A stretch of DNA of 64,000 nucleotides from an uncultured Clostridia bacterium (GTDB taxonomy: Bacteria; Bacillota; Clostridia; TANB77; CAG-508): positions 1 to 64,000 of the forward strand of contig CAKPOA010000006.1 of assembly GCA_934169575.1 (NCBI GenBank). The letters run 5' to 3'. A program made the translations under genes and the position numbers. This document shows positions 34,843 through 44,252 of the stretch, one piece after another. The notes under the pieces are model-generated. The model saw nothing but the letters and a program-made list of their open reading frames with translations. It was not told where the DNA came from and searched no databases. Every line of letters begins with the position of its first letter. The stretch's first letter is position 1.

Positions 34843-35109
34843 TTATTCTGCACTTTTTAATTTCTTTATCTTTTTCTCATTTTCTTTGATAACTCCATCA
34901 CAATATTTTTCAAGCATTCTCAATCTATCAACCGATAATAACTTTAAAGCTTCTACATTTCCATCTATTTCTTCAAGAAAATTCTTTTTATTTATAACAT
35001 TATCAATATCAGCAGAATCCACTTTCAAATCTTCAAAGAAGTTTTTTGGTGATGTACTATGTCATAATGTTTTCTTGTATTTGATTTGTATTCCTTTTTT
35101 CTCATCCAT
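34843..35109 (-). pseudogene. Small gene interrupted by an in-frame TGA
   Basis: From the ATG at 35109, behind an AGAGAGGTGG ribosome site, the frame reads 15 codons (MDEKKGIQIKYKKTL), then TGA, and continues without shift to a normal stop at 34843, 88 codons in all. The part after the TGA reads HSTSPKNFFEDLKV... and ends in a basic helix (GVIKENEKKIKKLKSAE). One base change from TGG would restore Trp. The downstream piece has only a TTG as internal start. The protein is not recognised; helical, charged. Most simply a recent pseudogene in an accessory patch. Confidence 0.6.
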
Positions 35110-35177
35110 GTTTTTTCACCACCTCTCTTTAGTAAAATATTTAATGCAATTCTATCATTTATTCTATTTTTTCAATA

Positions 35178-37766
35178 CTACTTCAACACTTTTTTGCAAA
35201 ATCGAATAATTACACCATATATCATCATAAGTAGTATCATAAAACCACCATACTGAATTGGTAATTTGCTCAAATCAAATATAACAGCAATATCAGTAAA
35301 AGAAATAATTAATGTAATTAGTACAATTGTTAATGTTGAAATAACTAATTGTTTAGATGGCCAACTTGTTACAAATGGTATTTTAGATGTTCTAATAAGA
35401 TGTATGATTAAAGTTTGTGAAATTATTCCAAATGCAAACCAGCCAGTTTGAAATAAAACAGCCTTTTCAAATGTATTAAAATTAAAAATATTCCACAATA
35501 TTAAAAAACATAAAATATCTAGAAATGTACTTGCTGTTCCTAAAACAAACATATTTCTTTTAAGCCACTTTGTATCCCATTTTCGTGGTTTTTGCAAATA
35601 TTCATTATCAACATTATCAAAAGGCATTCCTATTTGAGCAAAATCATTTAGCAAATTTTGTATTAAAATATGGACAGGTAATAATGGTAAAAAAGGTAAA
35701 AATATACTTGCGATTATAATTGATAACATATTACCAAAATTCCCACTTGTTGCCATTTTTAAATATTTCAAAATATTTGTAAATGTTTTTCTTCCTGTAA
35801 TAACTCCTTGTTCTAATACATTTAAATCTTTTTCTAAAAGAATTATATCTGCAGTTTCTTTAGCAATATCAACACCTGTATCAACTGAAATTCCTACATC
35901 AGCTTGTTTTAAAGGAGGACTATCATTTATTCCGTCACCCATATATCCTACAGTATTTCCTTGTTCCTGATAAATTTTAACTATTCTTTGTTTTTGAATT
36001 GGTGATAACTTAGAATACAAATGACATATTTTTGATCTTTCTTTTAATTCAGTATCATCCATATTTTCAATCTGCTTTCCAGTTAAAGAATTTTTAGTAG
36101 AAATTCCTACTTTGTTACATACATTTATAGCAACACCCTCACTATCTCCTGTTAAAACCACTGTATCAACACCATGTTTCTTTAAAGCTATAATAGCTTG
36201 TTTTGCACTTTTTTTTGGTGGATCTAAAAATCCTACAAATCCTATTAAAACCATATCTTTTTCATCATTTACTCCAAATGTTTCGATTCCATGTATATGA
36301 TTTTTTTGAGCTACTGCTACAATTCTCAACCCCTTATGATTATATTTTTCATAAACTTCATATACTTTACTTTTTAATTTATCAGAAAAATTTATAGCCT
36401 CTCCATTAATATCTATATATGAACAAATTGATACAACTTCATCAACAGCTCCTTTTGTTATTAGTTGTCTTTTTCCATATTCATCCCTTAAAACCACACT
36501 CATTCTTCTCCTTGAAAAATCAAATGGTATCTCATCTTCTCTTATATATTTTTCTTTTAATATATTCATCTTTTCTTTCTCAGCTCTTGATATAATTGCA
36601 ATATCAATTAAATTTTTTAATCCTGTTTGAAAAAAACTATTTAAAAAAGCATGTTTTAAAACTCTTGTACTTTCATTTCCATTAATATCCATATATTTTT
36701 CTAAAATGATTTCATCTTCTGTTAATGTTCCAGTTTTGTCAGTACATAAAATATTCATTTCTCCAAATGTTTGTATACTACTTAATCTTTTTACAATTGT
36801 TTTCTTTTTAGACATATCAATTGCACCTTTTGCAAGTGTAGATGTCATAATAACAGGTAACATTTCTGGTGTCAAACCAACTGCAATTGTTATTGCAAAA
36901 ATTAATGAATTCCACCAATCCCCTTTTGTAAAAAAATTAATAATAAATATAATTGGTATCATAACTGCAATAAATTTTATTAATAATTTGCTAACACTAT
37001 CTATTCCCTTTTCAAAACTATTTTTCTCATTTACACTATATAAAGATTTTGCCATACTTCCAAAATATGTTTGATTTCCTGTCCCAATAATTACTGCTTT
37101 TGCACTCCCACTTACTACATTTGTTCCCATAAATCCAATATTTGATAAATCAGTCAAAGATTCTTTTTCACCTTTTAATTTTGAAAATTTTTCAACAGGA
37201 TTAGATTCACCTGTTAAAGATGCTTGGTCTAAAAATAAATCTTTTGTTTCCAAAAATCTTACATCACCAGGTAACATATCTCCAGATGATAATTTTACAA
37301 TATCACCTAATACTATTTCCTCATCATCTATACTTTCTTCATTTCCATTTCTTATTACATATATCTTGTTTGATATCATTTTCTTTAATTTTTGTACTGC
37401 TTTGTCAGAACTGGCTTGTTGAAAAAAAGAAATTAAAGATGAAATAATTATTGTACTTATAATTATTGTAAATGTTAAATAATCTTTTTTCTCTTGAATT
37501 ACAACATCTGTAAAAAAAGTAACAACTGCAACCAAAATTAATACAATATTAAATGGATTTATAATTGCTTCTTTTAATCTATTTAATAGTGTTTTATTAT
37601 TTTTTACATCTATAATGTTTTTTCCATATTTTTCTTGTCTTTCAATTATTTTTTCATAACTCAATCCATTAATTGATGTATTTAAATTTCCTAATATTTC
37701 TTCTTTTTCTAATATCGAAAATTCTTTTATTCCTAATATTATGTCATTATTTTCCTCTATTTTCAT
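35178..37766 (-). CDS. mgtA: Magnesium-translocating P-type ATPase
   Basis: 862 residues, P3B-type ATPase. N-terminal cytoplasmic part (LNTSINGLSYEKIIERQEKYGKN), the TGES loop (SLTGES), the PEMLP motif in the fourth helix, the phosphorylation site CTDKTGTLT (Asp about 340), TGDSEGVA, and MGDGINDSPPLKQADVGISVD. About ten membrane helices. It imports Mg2+ against its gradient. AGGAGGT site at the start. It follows spoIVB by 19 bases, so an M-box riboswitch is not possible immediately upstream; the pairing with spoIVB suggests cotranscription in sporulation or chance adjacency. Confidence 0.93.
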   Translation of the reverse strand: MKIEENNDIILGIKEFSILEKEEILGNLNTSINGLSYEKIIERQEKYGKNIIDVKNNKTLLNRLKEAIINPFNIVLILVAVVTFFTDVVIQEKKDYLTFTIIISTIIISSLISFFQQASSDKAVQKLKKMISNKIYVIRNGNEESIDDEEIVLGDIVKLSSGDMLPGDVRFLETKDLFLDQASLTGESNPVEKFSKLKGEKESLTDLSNIGFMGTNVVSGSAKAVIIGTGNQTYFGSMAKSLYSVNEKNSFEKGIDSVSKLLIKFIAVMIPIIFIINFFTKGDWWNSLIFAITIAVGLTPEMLPVIMTSTLAKGAIDMSKKKTIVKRLSSIQTFGEMNILCTDKTGTLTEDEIILEKYMDINGNESTRVLKHAFLNSFFQTGLKNLIDIAIISRAEKEKMNILKEKYIREDEIPFDFSRRRMSVVLRDEYGKRQLITKGAVDEVVSICSYIDINGEAINFSDKLKSKVYEVYEKYNHKGLRIVAVAQKNHIHGIETFGVNDEKDMVLIGFVGFLDPPKKSAKQAIIALKKHGVDTVVLTGDSEGVAINVCNKVGISTKNSLTGKQIENMDDTELKERSKICHLYSKLSPIQKQRIVKIYQEQGNTVGYMGDGINDSPPLKQADVGISVDTGVDIAKETADIILLEKDLNVLEQGVITGRKTFTNILKYLKMATSGNFGNMLSIIIASIFLPFLPLLPVHILIQNLLNDFAQIGMPFDNVDNEYLQKPRKWDTKWLKRNMFVLGTASTFLDILCFLILWNIFNFNTFEKAVLFQTGWFAFGIISQTLIIHLIRTSKIPFVTSWPSKQLVISTLTIVLITLIISFTDIAVIFDLSKLPIQYGGFMILLMMIYGVIIRFCKKVLK

Positions 37767-37785
37767 TTGAACCTCCTACATAAAT

Positions 37786-39021
37786 TTACTCTATTGTTTT
37801 CATTTCTTTTATCATTAAATCTCCAAAAACAGCATAACCTTTAGTTGGATCATTAACTAAAACATTTGTTACAGCACCAATAAACTTTCCATTTTGGATT
37901 ACAGGACATCCACTCATTCCCTGTATGATTCCACCTGTTTTATCAATTAAATTTTCATCTACAACTTTTATTAGCATACTTTTATTATCATAATCATTAT
38001 TCAAAAAAATCTTCTCTATTTCAATATTATATTCTTTAGGTGTTTCACCATCTAAAGAACATAAAATCTTAGCATTTCCTAAACATATCTCATTTTTAGT
38101 TGCAACTTCCATTTTTCTGCTTAAATCAATATTATTTCCATTTAAATTTTCAATAGAACCATATATTCCCAAATTAGTATTTTTAAAAATTGTTCCAATT
38201 TTTGTTTGATCATCAATAGTTCCTTGAATTTTACCTGGATTGCCTTGTTTTCCTTTTATAATAGATATAACTTTTGTAGTTATAAATTCTCCATTAGCAA
38301 TATCTAATAATTCTCCAGTATCTACATCTGTAATTCCATGTCCTAATGCTGCAAAACTATTTGATGAAGGCTCATAATATGTCATAGTTCCAATTCCAGC
38401 TGCACTATCTCTAACCCATAATCCTAATTTATATTGTTTTCCACTTGTTTTTATAGGACTAATACTACATTCCATATTTTCACCATTTCTCATATATTTT
38501 ATATCTAAACTTTTTCCTTTAGATTTATTTACGAGCTCAACTAATTTATTCGTATCTGTAACTAATGTATTTTCAACTTCGATTATCATATCTCCCTCTT
38601 GAATCCCTGAATTTTCATATGGTTTATATTTTTGATTATCTTCCCCCTTAATTTCAGACATTCCAACAACCAAAACACCACTTGTATATATTTTTAACCC
38701 AGCAATATTTCCTGTAGGAATAACTTTTGTTCTTTCAATTATACTAACTCCAACTTCTTTTACAGTAAACTTATCAAATAATTTCACATTTACTGTATTT
38801 GTCCCAATTTCCATATCTTTTTGTTGTAATATATTTGAAGTTGCTACAGATTTATTTTCATTTTCTAAACTTAAACCAAATATAGTTTTAATATCTAAAC
38901 TTTCATCTTTAAATAATATGGTACTTTTAGGAATTGCATCAATAGCACATATATAAATATATATAATACACAAAATCAATAATAAAAAAGCAACTAATAA
39001 AATTTTGCGAAATTTTTTCAT
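37786..39021 (-). CDS. spoIVB: SpoIVB peptidase
   Basis: 411 residues from the ATG at 39021 (AGGTG six bases upstream). Membrane anchor (about 5-25), a PDZ domain (about 105-185: NSGIQEGDMIIEVEN), then the S55 serine peptidase domain with the His in AALGHGITDVDTGEL (about 227) and the Ser in GIIQGMSGCPVI (about 368). SpoIVB is secreted from the forespore and triggers processing of pro-sigma-K in the mother cell. Between mbl and mgtA. Confidence 0.95.
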   Translation of the reverse strand: MKKFRKILLVAFLLLILCIIYIYICAIDAIPKSTILFKDESLDIKTIFGLSLENENKSVATSNILQQKDMEIGTNTVNVKLFDKFTVKEVGVSIIERTKVIPTGNIAGLKIYTSGVLVVGMSEIKGEDNQKYKPYENSGIQEGDMIIEVENTLVTDTNKLVELVNKSKGKSLDIKYMRNGENMECSISPIKTSGKQYKLGLWVRDSAAGIGTMTYYEPSSNSFAALGHGITDVDTGELLDIANGEFITTKVISIIKGKQGNPGKIQGTIDDQTKIGTIFKNTNLGIYGSIENLNGNNIDLSRKMEVATKNEICLGNAKILCSLDGETPKEYNIEIEKIFLNNDYDNKSMLIKVVDENLIDKTGGIIQGMSGCPVIQNGKFIGAVTNVLVNDPTKGYAVFGDLMIKEMKTIE

Positions 39022-39073
39022 TTTCATCACCTAATTTTATTATTGCTTTTTTATTAATTTTTATAATATTTTT

Positions 39074-40090
39074 TTAAATTTGTTTTCTTGCTTTTTCATC
39101 TAATGTGTCTAATGTGTCTAACGCTTTTCCAGTTCCTAATGCAACACATGATACAGCATCTTGTGCAATCATAACATTTATACCTGTTTTTTCTTGAATT
39201 AATTTGTCTAATCCATCAATTAAAGCTCCTCCACCTGTCATATAAATTCCTCTATCACTTATATCTGCGGCAAGTTCTGGAGGCGTTTTTTCTAATACAG
39301 AATGTACTGCATCAACAATCATTGTGGCAGGTTCAGCTAAAGCTTCTAACATTTCATTTGAATGTACTGTAATTGTTGCAGGTAAACCAGTAATTAAATC
39401 TCTACCTCTTATATCCATTTCAACATCTTGAATTTTAGGATATACACAACCTATTTGCTCTTTTAAATCTTCAGCAGTTCTTTCCCCAATCATGACATTA
39501 TGTTTTTTCTTAATATATTTTACAACATATTCATCAAATTTATCTCCTGCTATTTTTAAAGATGTACTTACTACAGAACCACCTAATGATATTACTGCAA
39601 TATCTGTAGTTCCACCACCAATATCTACAACCATATTTCCACATGGTTTTGATATATCTATTCCAGCTCCTATTGCAGCAGCTATTGGTTCTTCAATTAA
39701 ATATACTTTTCTTGCACCAGCTTGTGTTGCTGCATCAATTACTGCTTTTTTTTCAACTTCTGTAACTCTTGATGGAATACATATCATAATTCTAGGTGAA
39801 AATACACTTTTTCCACCAACTTTTTTTATAAAATATTTTAACATTTTTTCAGTTACAGTATAATCTGAAATCACTCCATCTCTTAAAGGTCTTGTAGCTA
39901 CTATATTTCCTGGAGTTCTGCCTAGCATTCTTCTTGCCTCTCCCCCAACAGCTACAACATCTCCTGTTGTATTATCAATAGCTACAACAGATGGTTCTCT
40001 TAATACAATCCCTTTTCCTTTTACATATGCAATTACTGTTGCAGTACCTAAATCTATTCCAATATCTTGTCCAAACCCAAATTTAAACAT
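39074..40090 (-). CDS. mbl: MreB-family actin (Mbl-like)
   Basis: 338 residues: DIGIDLGTATVIAYVKGKGIVL, phosphate-2 loop MVVDIGGGTTDIAVISLGG, and YMTGGGALIDGLDKLI. It forms membrane filaments that guide cell elongation. The position next to spoIVB, without mreC/mreD, fits the Mbl-type paralogue of spore formers. CAAAGGAGA site. A TGTAAT array lies upstream. The C-terminal tail has a near-repeat ALDTLDTLDEKA. Confidence 0.93.
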   Translation of the reverse strand: MFKFGFGQDIGIDLGTATVIAYVKGKGIVLREPSVVAIDNTTGDVVAVGGEARRMLGRTPGNIVATRPLRDGVISDYTVTEKMLKYFIKKVGGKSVFSPRIMICIPSRVTEVEKKAVIDAATQAGARKVYLIEEPIAAAIGAGIDISKPCGNMVVDIGGGTTDIAVISLGGSVVSTSLKIAGDKFDEYVVKYIKKKHNVMIGERTAEDLKEQIGCVYPKIQDVEMDIRGRDLITGLPATITVHSNEMLEALAEPATMIVDAVHSVLEKTPPELAADISDRGIYMTGGGALIDGLDKLIQEKTGINVMIAQDAVSCVALGTGKALDTLDTLDEKARKQI

Positions 40091-40124
40091 GCCTTAATCT
40101 CCTTTGCTTTATTTATTTATTTAT

Positions 40125-40180
40125 ATTATATTATTTACTAATTTACATTATTATTACAATTTTATTACAATTATATTACA
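40125..40180 (-). promoter_or_regulatory. mbl promoter region with four TGTAAT boxes at 11-bp period
   Basis: On the minus strand TGTAAT at 40180-40175, 40169-40164 and 40158-40153, then TGTAAA at 40147-40142, all exactly 11 bp apart. A TATAAT -10 lies at 40130-40125 without a recognisable -35; the box nearest the gene occupies that region, as expected for an activator-dependent promoter. The layout matches the WalR box (TGTWAH-N5-TGTWAH). Confidence 0.7.
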
Positions 40181-40261
40181 TTTATTTTAATTTATCAATA
40201 CATTTTGCTAAATTTATGAAATTATTTTTTTGTTTTTTACCTCATTTTATTAAATTTGCCA

Positions 40262-40290
40262 TTGACTATTAACATAATATGTGATATAAT
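40262..40290 (+). promoter_or_regulatory. Promoter of the HTH/coiled-coil gene
   Basis: TTGACT (40262-40267), 17-base spacer, TATAAT (40285-40290). Confidence 0.85.
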
Positions 40291-40305
40291 TCCAATTATG
40301 TTAAT
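40268..40305. promoter_or_regulatory. Perfect 11-bp inverted repeat across the promoter (operator)
   Basis: ATTAACATAAT (40268-40278) fills the spacer behind the -35, and its exact complement ATTATGTTAAT (40295-40305) covers the expected transcription start; the two flank the -10. Arm centres are 27 bp apart. A regulator bound here would block the promoter, and the downstream HTH protein is the obvious candidate. Confidence 0.65.
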
Positions 40306-40332
40306 GCTAATAGCTAATTATGGAGGTACAAA

Positions 40333-41169
40333 ATGATACGCATAGAAAGTGGAGACATAATACGGAAGGTCCAAGATCACTGGACAACCAAACAGATCTT
40401 AGATTATTTTCAAATGGACGAAAGTACATTTAAAAATAATCTTCAAAAATCTCTTAATCCTAAAGCATATAATGGATTAATGAGAGAACTTAAAAGAAAT
40501 GATAAACTTGGAGGTAAATCAAAAAAATATACTCAAAAGAAGTGTATTGAAATACCTATTGCAAATGTTAATAATGCTATTCTGGTAAAAGACTCAAAAG
40601 AAGAGGCTAAAGAAATAGAAAAAAATTTTTCAACAATTCAGGTTATTAAAAATAAAATTAGTACACTGAATTCTCTGATTAGTCAGCTTTCTAAAATTTC
40701 TTCAGAATATGAAGAAAGTATAACTGATTTAAAATCTTCTATTGAAGACAATAAGAAGTCTATTGATAAGTTGGAAAAAGAAAATGCAGAATTTACTGCA
40801 AAACTTGATGAAATTTATCAGGAGCAAAAAAAGCATGATCTGCTATTGACAGAAAAACAGGAAGAATTAAAAAAACTTGAGCAAGAGATTGAACAGCTAA
40901 AAACAATCAATATTTTTTTCCATGAAAATGGAGAAATTGAGATTGAAGACCCAGAAAAGGCTGAAAAAAAGCCTATCACTGTTTCTACAAATAGTGATAC
41001 ATTAAGTTTGTTACTAAGATATTCAGAACTTGAAAATTTCACCTTAAAAACTTTGAAATCTTTAGCCAACCTTATTGGCTATGTAAAAAAGCTGAAAATT
41101 CTTAACGAAAAGTTTGAGGTAATTTTTGAAGATGAAATTCTTGAAAAGATTTTCCATGAGTTGTCATAA
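40333..41169 (+). CDS. HTH-coiled-coil protein of unknown function
   Basis: 278 residues. The N-terminus contains a predicted helix-turn-helix (TTKQILDYFQMDESTFKNNLQ, about 19-38), then a basic stretch (GGKSKKYTQKK). A long coiled coil follows (about 95-195, Leu/Ile heptads with Glu/Lys), and a compact helical C-terminus (LSLLLRYSELENFTLKTLKSLANLIGYVKKL). No family recognised. GGAGG site before the ATG. It is monocistronic on the opposite strand to its neighbours, with a strong promoter, a bracketing operator and its own terminator. Some codons (CGG, GTC, CAC near the start) are richer in G and C than in the neighbours, which hints at acquisition. Confidence 0.75.
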   Translation: MIRIESGDIIRKVQDHWTTKQILDYFQMDESTFKNNLQKSLNPKAYNGLMRELKRNDKLGGKSKKYTQKKCIEIPIANVNNAILVKDSKEEAKEIEKNFSTIQVIKNKISTLNSLISQLSKISSEYEESITDLKSSIEDNKKSIDKLEKENAEFTAKLDEIYQEQKKHDLLLTEKQEELKKLEQEIEQLKTINIFFHENGEIEIEDPEKAEKKPITVSTNSDTLSLLLRYSELENFTLKTLKSLANLIGYVKKLKILNEKFEVIFEDEILEKIFHELS

Positions 41170-41183
41170 TAATTGAAAACCTC

Positions 41184-41215
41184 AATAGAGAAGAGCTTTT
41201 TGCTCTTCTCTATTT
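41184..41215. terminator. Bidirectional terminator
   Basis: AATAGAGAAGAGC and its complement (41184-41196 with 41202-41214) between convergent stop codons of the HTH gene and pflA. Confidence 0.9.
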
Positions 41216-41941
41216 CTATATTCCTAAAATCTGTTTTGCTCTTTTTACATCATCATCATTTGCTTGTCTTACATTTTCAAATTCATATTTAAATCCAAGT
41301 TTTTTCCATTTATATTCTCCCATATTATGATATGGCAAAATTTCCACTCTATCAACATTTTTTAAAGTTGATAAAAAATGTTTTAATTTTAATAAATCCT
41401 TTTCATTATCTGTATACCCAGGAACTAAAACTTGTCTAATCCACATATGTTTACCATTTTCACTTAAATATCTTGCAAATTCCAATTCATATTCATTTGA
41501 AACCCCTACAAGTTCTTTACATTTTATTTGGTCTATATGTTTTATATCAAGTAAAAACAAATCTGTTAAATCAATTAATTCCTTAATTTTATCTGTTATT
41601 TTAACCATTCCTGATGTATCTATACAGGTATGAATATTTTCTTTTTTTAGTTTTTTAAATAGTTCAATCAAAAATTCAAACTGTATTAGGGGTTCTCCAC
41701 CACTAATTGTAACACCACCATTTTTATATATATAATTTTTGTACCTTAAAATCTTTTGAAAAATTTCATCTAAAGATTTAAATTCACCCGCATGGATATC
41801 CCAAGTATCTCTATTTTGACAATATTTGCATTTTAAGTTGCATCCTTGTAAAAACAATACAAATCTTATACCTGGGCCATCAACTGTGCCAAAAGATTCA
41901 ACAGAATGTACTTTAGCATAATATTCTATTTTATCACTCAT
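41216..41941 (-). CDS. pflA: Pyruvate formate-lyase activating enzyme
   Basis: 241 residues, radical SAM. The cluster motif CNLKCKYCQN (about 33-42) follows VDGPGIRFVLFLQGC; SGGEPLIQ binds SAM. It installs the glycyl radical on PflB. ATG 41941 is preceded by AGGAA within the four bases after pflB; an ATG four codons earlier is possible. Seventeen bases after pflB. Confidence 0.95.
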   Translation of the reverse strand: MSDKIEYYAKVHSVESFGTVDGPGIRFVLFLQGCNLKCKYCQNRDTWDIHAGEFKSLDEIFQKILRYKNYIYKNGGVTISGGEPLIQFEFLIELFKKLKKENIHTCIDTSGMVKITDKIKELIDLTDLFLLDIKHIDQIKCKELVGVSNEYELEFARYLSENGKHMWIRQVLVPGYTDNEKDLLKLKHFLSTLKNVDRVEILPYHNMGEYKWKKLGFKYEFENVRQANDDDVKRAKQILGI

Positions 41942-41958
41942 AAAATTCCTCATTTCAA

Positions 41959-44193
41959 CTAGATTTTTTCATGAATAGTTCTATTTATAACATCTAATTG
42001 TTGTTCACGAGTAAGACTTGTAAATTTAACAGCATAACCTGAAACACGAATTGTAAGTTGTGGATATTTTTCTGGATGTTCCATTGCATCAAGTAAAAGT
42101 TCTCTATGAAATACATTTACATTTATATGATGTCCAGATTGAGCAAAATATCCATCAAGCATATTAACTAAATTAGTTACTTTTTCTTCATCAGTTTTGC
42201 CTAATGTGTCTGGTGTTATTGCAAAAGTAAATGATATTCCATCTTCTGCACTATCAAAAGGTAATTTTGCAATTGAATTCATTACAGCTAAAGCACCATT
42301 TGTATCTCTTCCATGTAATGGGTTTGCACCAGGTCCAAATGGTGCACCTTGTCTACGTCCATCAGGAGTATTTCCTGTTGCTTTTCCATAAACAACATTT
42401 GAAGTTATTGTTAATATTGATAATGTTTGTTTTGCATTTTTATATGATTTATATTTTCTTAATTTTTCATCAAAATTTCTAACAAGATCTACTGCAATTT
42501 TATCAACTCTATCATCATCATTTCCAAATTTAGGGAAATCACCTTCAATTTGATAATCTACAGCCAATCCTTGTTCATTTCTTATAACTTTAACTTTAGC
42601 ATATTTTATAGCTGAAAGAGAATCTGCTGCAACTGAAAGTCCTGCAATTCCACAAGCCATAGTTCTAAAAACATCTTTATCATGTAAAGCCATTTCTAAG
42701 GCCTCATATGAATATTTATCATGCATAAAGTGAATACAATTTAATGCTTTAATATATATTTTAGCAACATAATCCATCATTTGATCATATTTTGACATAA
42801 CTTCATCATAATCTAAATATTCAGTTGTAATTGGTTCAAACATAGGAGCAACTTGTTTTCCAGATACTTCATCTTTCCCACCATTTATGGCATATAGCAA
42901 AGTTTTAGCAAGATTTGCTCTAGCACCGAAAAATTGCATTTGTTTTCCGATCTTCATTGGAGATACACAACAAGCTATTCCATAATCATCACCTAAAGTA
43001 ATTCTCATTAAATCATCATTTTCATACTGAATTGCAGATGTTTTTATAGATAATCCTGTAGCAAATTTTTTAAATTCTTCTGGTAATCTAGTTGACCATA
43101 AAACTGTTAAGTTTGGCTCTGGAGCAGGTCCTAAATTCTGCAAAGTATGCAAAATTCTAAAAGAATTTTTAGTAACTAATGTTCTTCCATCAATTCCCAT
43201 TCCACCAATACTTTCTGTTACCCAAACAGGATCTCCACTAAATAATTCGTTATATTCAGGTGTTCTTAAAAATCTAACTAATCTTAATTTCATTACAAAA
43301 TGGTCAATTAATTCTTGAGCTTTTTCTTCTGTTAATACTCCATTTTCTATATCTCTTTGAATATATATATCTAAAAATGTTGATGTTCTTCCTAAACTCA
43401 TTGCTGCACCATTTTGATCTTTTATAGCTCCTAAATATCCAAAATATAACCATTGTATAGCTTCTTTTGCATTTTTAGCAGGTACAGATATATCAAATCC
43501 ATATTTACTAGCCATTGATTTTAAGCTATTTAAAGCTTTTATTTGTTCACTTATTTCTTCTCTTAATTCAATTATATCTGAAGTTAAATCATCTTCATCT
43601 ATTTCTTCTAATTGATGTTTTTTATCTTCTATTAATACATCTACACCATAAAGTGCAACTCTTCTATAATCACCTATAATTCTTCCTCTACCATATCCAT
43701 CTGGTAAACCTGTTAATAATTTATTTGATCTTGCTCTTCTAACATCTGGAGTATATACATCAAAAACACCATCATTATGTGTTTTTCTTATTCCATGAAA
43801 TATTTTTTCAATTTCAGGATCTACTTTTCTTCCATATGCCTCACATGATTTTTCAACAATTTTTATACCTCCAAATGGCATTATTGCTCTTTTTAATGGT
43901 GCATCAGTTTGTAACCCTACAATTTCTTCAATATCTTTATCAATATATCCTGCATCATAAGCATCTACCATTGATGGAGTTTTTGTATCTATATCTAAAA
44001 CTCCTCCAGCCTCTTTTTCTTTTTTATATAATTCTAATATTTCGTTCCATAATTTTTTGGTTTTTTCTGTTGGATCTGACAAAAATTCACTTCCACCTTC
44101 ATATGGTGTATAATTATGTTGGATAAAATCTCTAACATTTATTTCAGATTGCCAATCCCCACTTTTAAATTCTTTCCATTGTTCAAAATCCAT
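41959..44193 (-). CDS. pflB: Formate acetyltransferase (pyruvate formate-lyase)
   Basis: 744 residues. Catalytic cysteine pair in DDYGIACCVSPM (about 410) and the glycyl-radical site near the C-terminus, TIRVSGYAVKF (Gly about 720). It converts pyruvate and CoA to acetyl-CoA and formate in anaerobic fermentation. It forms an operon with pflA behind a promoter with a palindromic spacer. Confidence 0.96.
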   Translation of the reverse strand: MDFEQWKEFKSGDWQSEINVRDFIQHNYTPYEGGSEFLSDPTEKTKKLWNEILELYKKEKEAGGVLDIDTKTPSMVDAYDAGYIDKDIEEIVGLQTDAPLKRAIMPFGGIKIVEKSCEAYGRKVDPEIEKIFHGIRKTHNDGVFDVYTPDVRRARSNKLLTGLPDGYGRGRIIGDYRRVALYGVDVLIEDKKHQLEEIDEDDLTSDIIELREEISEQIKALNSLKSMASKYGFDISVPAKNAKEAIQWLYFGYLGAIKDQNGAAMSLGRTSTFLDIYIQRDIENGVLTEEKAQELIDHFVMKLRLVRFLRTPEYNELFSGDPVWVTESIGGMGIDGRTLVTKNSFRILHTLQNLGPAPEPNLTVLWSTRLPEEFKKFATGLSIKTSAIQYENDDLMRITLGDDYGIACCVSPMKIGKQMQFFGARANLAKTLLYAINGGKDEVSGKQVAPMFEPITTEYLDYDEVMSKYDQMMDYVAKIYIKALNCIHFMHDKYSYEALEMALHDKDVFRTMACGIAGLSVAADSLSAIKYAKVKVIRNEQGLAVDYQIEGDFPKFGNDDDRVDKIAVDLVRNFDEKLRKYKSYKNAKQTLSILTITSNVVYGKATGNTPDGRRQGAPFGPGANPLHGRDTNGALAVMNSIAKLPFDSAEDGISFTFAITPDTLGKTDEEKVTNLVNMLDGYFAQSGHHINVNVFHRELLLDAMEHPEKYPQLTIRVSGYAVKFTSLTREQQLDVINRTIHEKI

Positions 44194-44252
44194 AAATATT
44201 CCTCCTTATTTTATATATCTTTTTTAGTATTTACAATTTTCTGCTAAATATT

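Noticed and set aside
34843..35109. Selenocysteine or TGA-as-Trp recoding of the interrupted gene
   Set aside because: TGG is used for Trp in the window's other genes, I recognise no SECIS-like hairpin after the TGA, and the gene lies in a degraded patch. Loss of function is simpler.
37767..37785. M-box magnesium riboswitch ahead of mgtA
   Set aside because: Only 19 bases separate spoIVB and mgtA; no room for the aptamer.
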